From the NCBI GenBank assembly GCA_900313015.1, contig OMPR01000004.1, forward strand, positions 186,001 through 250,000: DNA of 64,000 nt. The letters run 5' to 3'. This document shows, in pieces, positions 62,315 to 64,000 of this stretch. This DNA is from Rhodobacteraceae bacterium EL53. GTDB lineage: Bacteria; Pseudomonadota; Alphaproteobacteria; Rhodobacterales; Rhodobacteraceae. The translations under genes and the position numbers were made by a program. The notes beneath the pieces were generated by a model that made no database searches, was not told where the DNA came from, and saw only the letters and a list, made by a program, of their open reading frames with translations. Positions within the stretch are counted from its first letter, which is position 1. Every line of letters starts with the position of its first letter.

Positions 62315-64000
62315 ATGACATCCCCCCGCGTCGTGACCCGCGCCCGTGCACTGGATCCTAGGCCAAAACTGTTGGCTGTGTTGGGAGCGTCACTGATGCT
62401 GTTGACGGCGGCCACAGGATTGGCACGTGCTGAAGGGGATGTGATCAAGAGCCACGGATACTCCTTTTTTGGCGATCTGACCTACCCAGCGGACTTCAAA
62501 CATTTTGACTACGTGAACCCGGATGCGCCCAAAGGGGGTGAAATCTCGGTTTCAGCGCCGGGGACGTTTGATTCGATGAACCCCTACAGCCGCAAAGGCC
62601 GGGCCGGGCGGTATTCATGGATGGTTTACGAAAGCCTGCTGGGCGAAATGCCTGCCACAGGCGGCAGCCTGCCTGCGGATGTGATCGGCGAAAGCTATGG
62701 TCTGTTGGCCGAACGGTTGGAATATGACGAAGGTAAAACCTGGGTCATTTTCTACATGCGCCCCGAGGCGAAATTTGCCGACGGGTCGCCCGTAACCGCG
62801 CATGATGTGGTGTTCAGCCACAATCTGTTTCTAGAGCAGGGCCTGCCATCGTATGCGCAGGCAGTCAAAAAACGGATTCTGTCTGCTGAGGCGCTGGACG
62901 ATCACACGGTGAAATTTACCTTTGCCACCGGGATCTCGCGTCGGTCGCTGATCGATCAGGCCGGATCGGTGCCGGTGTTTCCCAAGGCATGGTACGAAAA
63001 GAACGAGGCCCGTCTGGATGAACCGCGTTTGGATGCGGCACCGGGGTCCGGCCCTTATCAGCTGGACAGCTATGATGTGAATCGGCGTATCACCTACAGG
63101 CGCAATCCGGATTATTGGGGCAAAGATCTGCCAATCAACGTAGGTCGGCATAACTTTGACAGCATCCGGGTCGAATATTTTGCCGATGACACCGCCGGGT
63201 TCGAGGCCTTTAAAGCGGGCGAGTATACATTTCGGGCCGAGGGCAATTCAAAACGCTGGGCGACTGGCTATGCGTTTCCAGCGGTTGATAAAGGCTGGGT
63301 CAAACGTGAAGAAATTCCCGATCTGACCCCACCGACGCCCACAGGGTTTGTATTCAATCTGGGTCGTCCGGCCTTGAAAGACAAACGCGTGCGCGAGGCG
63401 CTTTCACTGGCGTTCAACTTTGAATGGACCAATGAATCCTTGCAGTACGGGCTGTTCAAGCAGCGCCATTCCTTTGTTGAGAACGCACCGCATATGGCGG
63501 GGGATGCGCCCGTTGGGGCAGAGTTGGAGCTGTTGCAATCACTGGGCGATTTGGTGCCTGCGGATATGCTGAGCACCGCGGCGGTATTGGCACATAGTTC
63601 AAAGGCAAAGCGGCTGAATGATCGGCGCAACCTTCGCACAGCGATGAAATTGTTGGATGAGGCAGGTTGGGCCGTTGGCGATGATGGCATGCGGCGCAAT
63701 GCCAAGGGCGAAAAGATGGTGCTGGAAATCCCATATACATCGAGCAGTTCGCCGACTCTGACGGCTGTGATTGATGGGTTTGCCAAAAATTTGATCACCA
63801 TGGGGGTCGAGGCAAAGCCGGACAAAATCGATTCTGCGCAATACACCCTGCGCAATCGGGAACGTGATTACGACATCGTGTTCGACAACTACCGCCCCTT
63901 TCTATCGGCGGGCACGGGATTGATGCAGATGTATGGATCGGGCGAGGCCGAGTTTAGCCTGTTCAATCCGGCAGGATTGGCCAGTCCGCTTGTTGATGCC
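62315..64000 (+). CDS. YejA-like extracellular solute-binding protein (family 5), N-terminal part
   Basis: Periplasmic receptor of an oligopeptide-type ABC importer; the YejA group binds microcin-C-like peptides and other peptides. About 562 residues are in the window and the reading frame is open to the end. A signal peptide (LLAVLGASLMLLTAATGLARA) is followed by HGYSFFGDLTYPADFKHFDYVNPDAPKGG, the YejA-type start of the mature protein, and later NVRREAL-like RVREALSLAFNFEWTN. GGAGG lies 9 nt before the ATG. The permease and ATPase genes would be expected to the right. Confidence 0.9.
   Translation, partial: MTSPRVVTRARALDPRPKLLAVLGASLMLLTAATGLARAEGDVIKSHGYSFFGDLTYPADFKHFDYVNPDAPKGGEISVSAPGTFDSMNPYSRKGRAGRYSWMVYESLLGEMPATGGSLPADVIGESYGLLAERLEYDEGKTWVIFYMRPEAKFADGSPVTAHDVVFSHNLFLEQGLPSYAQAVKKRILSAEALDDHTVKFTFATGISRRSLIDQAGSVPVFPKAWYEKNEARLDEPRLDAAPGSGPYQLDSYDVNRRITYRRNPDYWGKDLPINVGRHNFDSIRVEYFADDTAGFEAFKAGEYTFRAEGNSKRWATGYAFPAVDKGWVKREEIPDLTPPTPTGFVFNLGRPALKDKRVREALSLAFNFEWTNESLQYGLFKQRHSFVENAPHMAGDAPVGAELELLQSLGDLVPADMLSTAAVLAHSSKAKRLNDRRNLRTAMKLLDEAGWAVGDDGMRRNAKGEKMVLEIPYTSSSSPTLTAVIDGFAKNLITMGVEAKPDKIDSAQYTLRNRERDYDIVFDNYRPFLSAGTGLMQMYGSGEAEFSLFNPAGLASPLVDA

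Overview
The window reads as a continuous chromosomal segment of a marine Roseobacter-group alphaproteobacterium (Rhodobacteraceae or Roseobacteraceae; genus not resolvable from sequence alone). The basis is gene content and order: a TauR-type regulator with xsc, pta and a three-subunit SoeABC-type sulfite dehydrogenase, a membrane-anchored CycM-type cytochrome cy, a TrcR/DUF1013 regulator, a dnaX-ybaB-recR cluster next to an SRP RNA gene, and moderately high GC with short intergenic gaps and many ATGA start/stop overlaps. I see no rRNA, tRNA, CRISPR array, transposase, integrase or prophage gene. Both ends cut genes: amtB at the left, a YejA-like solute-binding protein at the right.

Left part (1-20 kb): ammonium sensing and uptake (glnK-amtB), a class A penicillin-binding protein, the mlaA-mlaC lipid-transport pair, a type I secretion ABC transporter with its adaptor, then a run of tightly spaced enzymes (RidA-like, glycerophosphodiesterase, FemAB-like, pterin dehydratase, peroxiredoxin, ferredoxin-reductase-like flavoprotein, rsmD, HAD phosphatase, map, sfsA). 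A divergent SDR/TetR pair with two clear operators follows, then a CinA-type molybdopterin-binding protein, a GNAT enzyme, a peroxidase-related protein and an OmpA-domain protein.

Middle (20-36 kb): a LysR regulator divergent from a DUF4399 protein, a FadH-like three-cofactor reductase, rppH, an adenosine-kinase-like PfkB enzyme with nth, an Ada-like alkyltransferase, an OmpA lipoprotein, an FMN reductase, a MaoC-type hydratase, a divergent pair that looks like a split MnmC (FAD oxidoreductase and MnmD methyltransferase), an EamA exporter, a soluble lytic transglycosylase and dapA.

The metabolic centrepiece is 35.9-45.9 kb, all on the minus strand: tauR - xsc - pta - yeiH-like exporter - soeA - soeB - soeC. 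Xsc desulfonates sulfoacetaldehyde to acetyl phosphate and sulfite, Pta yields acetyl-CoA, SoeABC oxidises sulfite to sulfate with electrons entering the quinone pool, and the YeiH-like protein may export the inorganic sulfur product. TGGACTTA-type repeats in front of both tauR and xsc fit TauR control.

Right part (46-64 kb): an ArsR regulator with an ArsP-type permease behind a palindromic operator, two uncharacterised envelope or secreted proteins, PhzF, a glycine-zipper lipoprotein, RNase T2, trcR, recR-ybaB-dnaX, a protein phosphatase, a clear cobalamin riboswitch in front of an unrecognised Cys/His-rich protein, the SRP RNA gene, a CpdB-like phosphoesterase, nudC, a SRPBCC protein, pheA, cycM and the truncated yejA-like gene. 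The riboswitch-controlled unknown protein is the most promising undescribed item; the sulfonate and sulfite block is the best-defined pathway.
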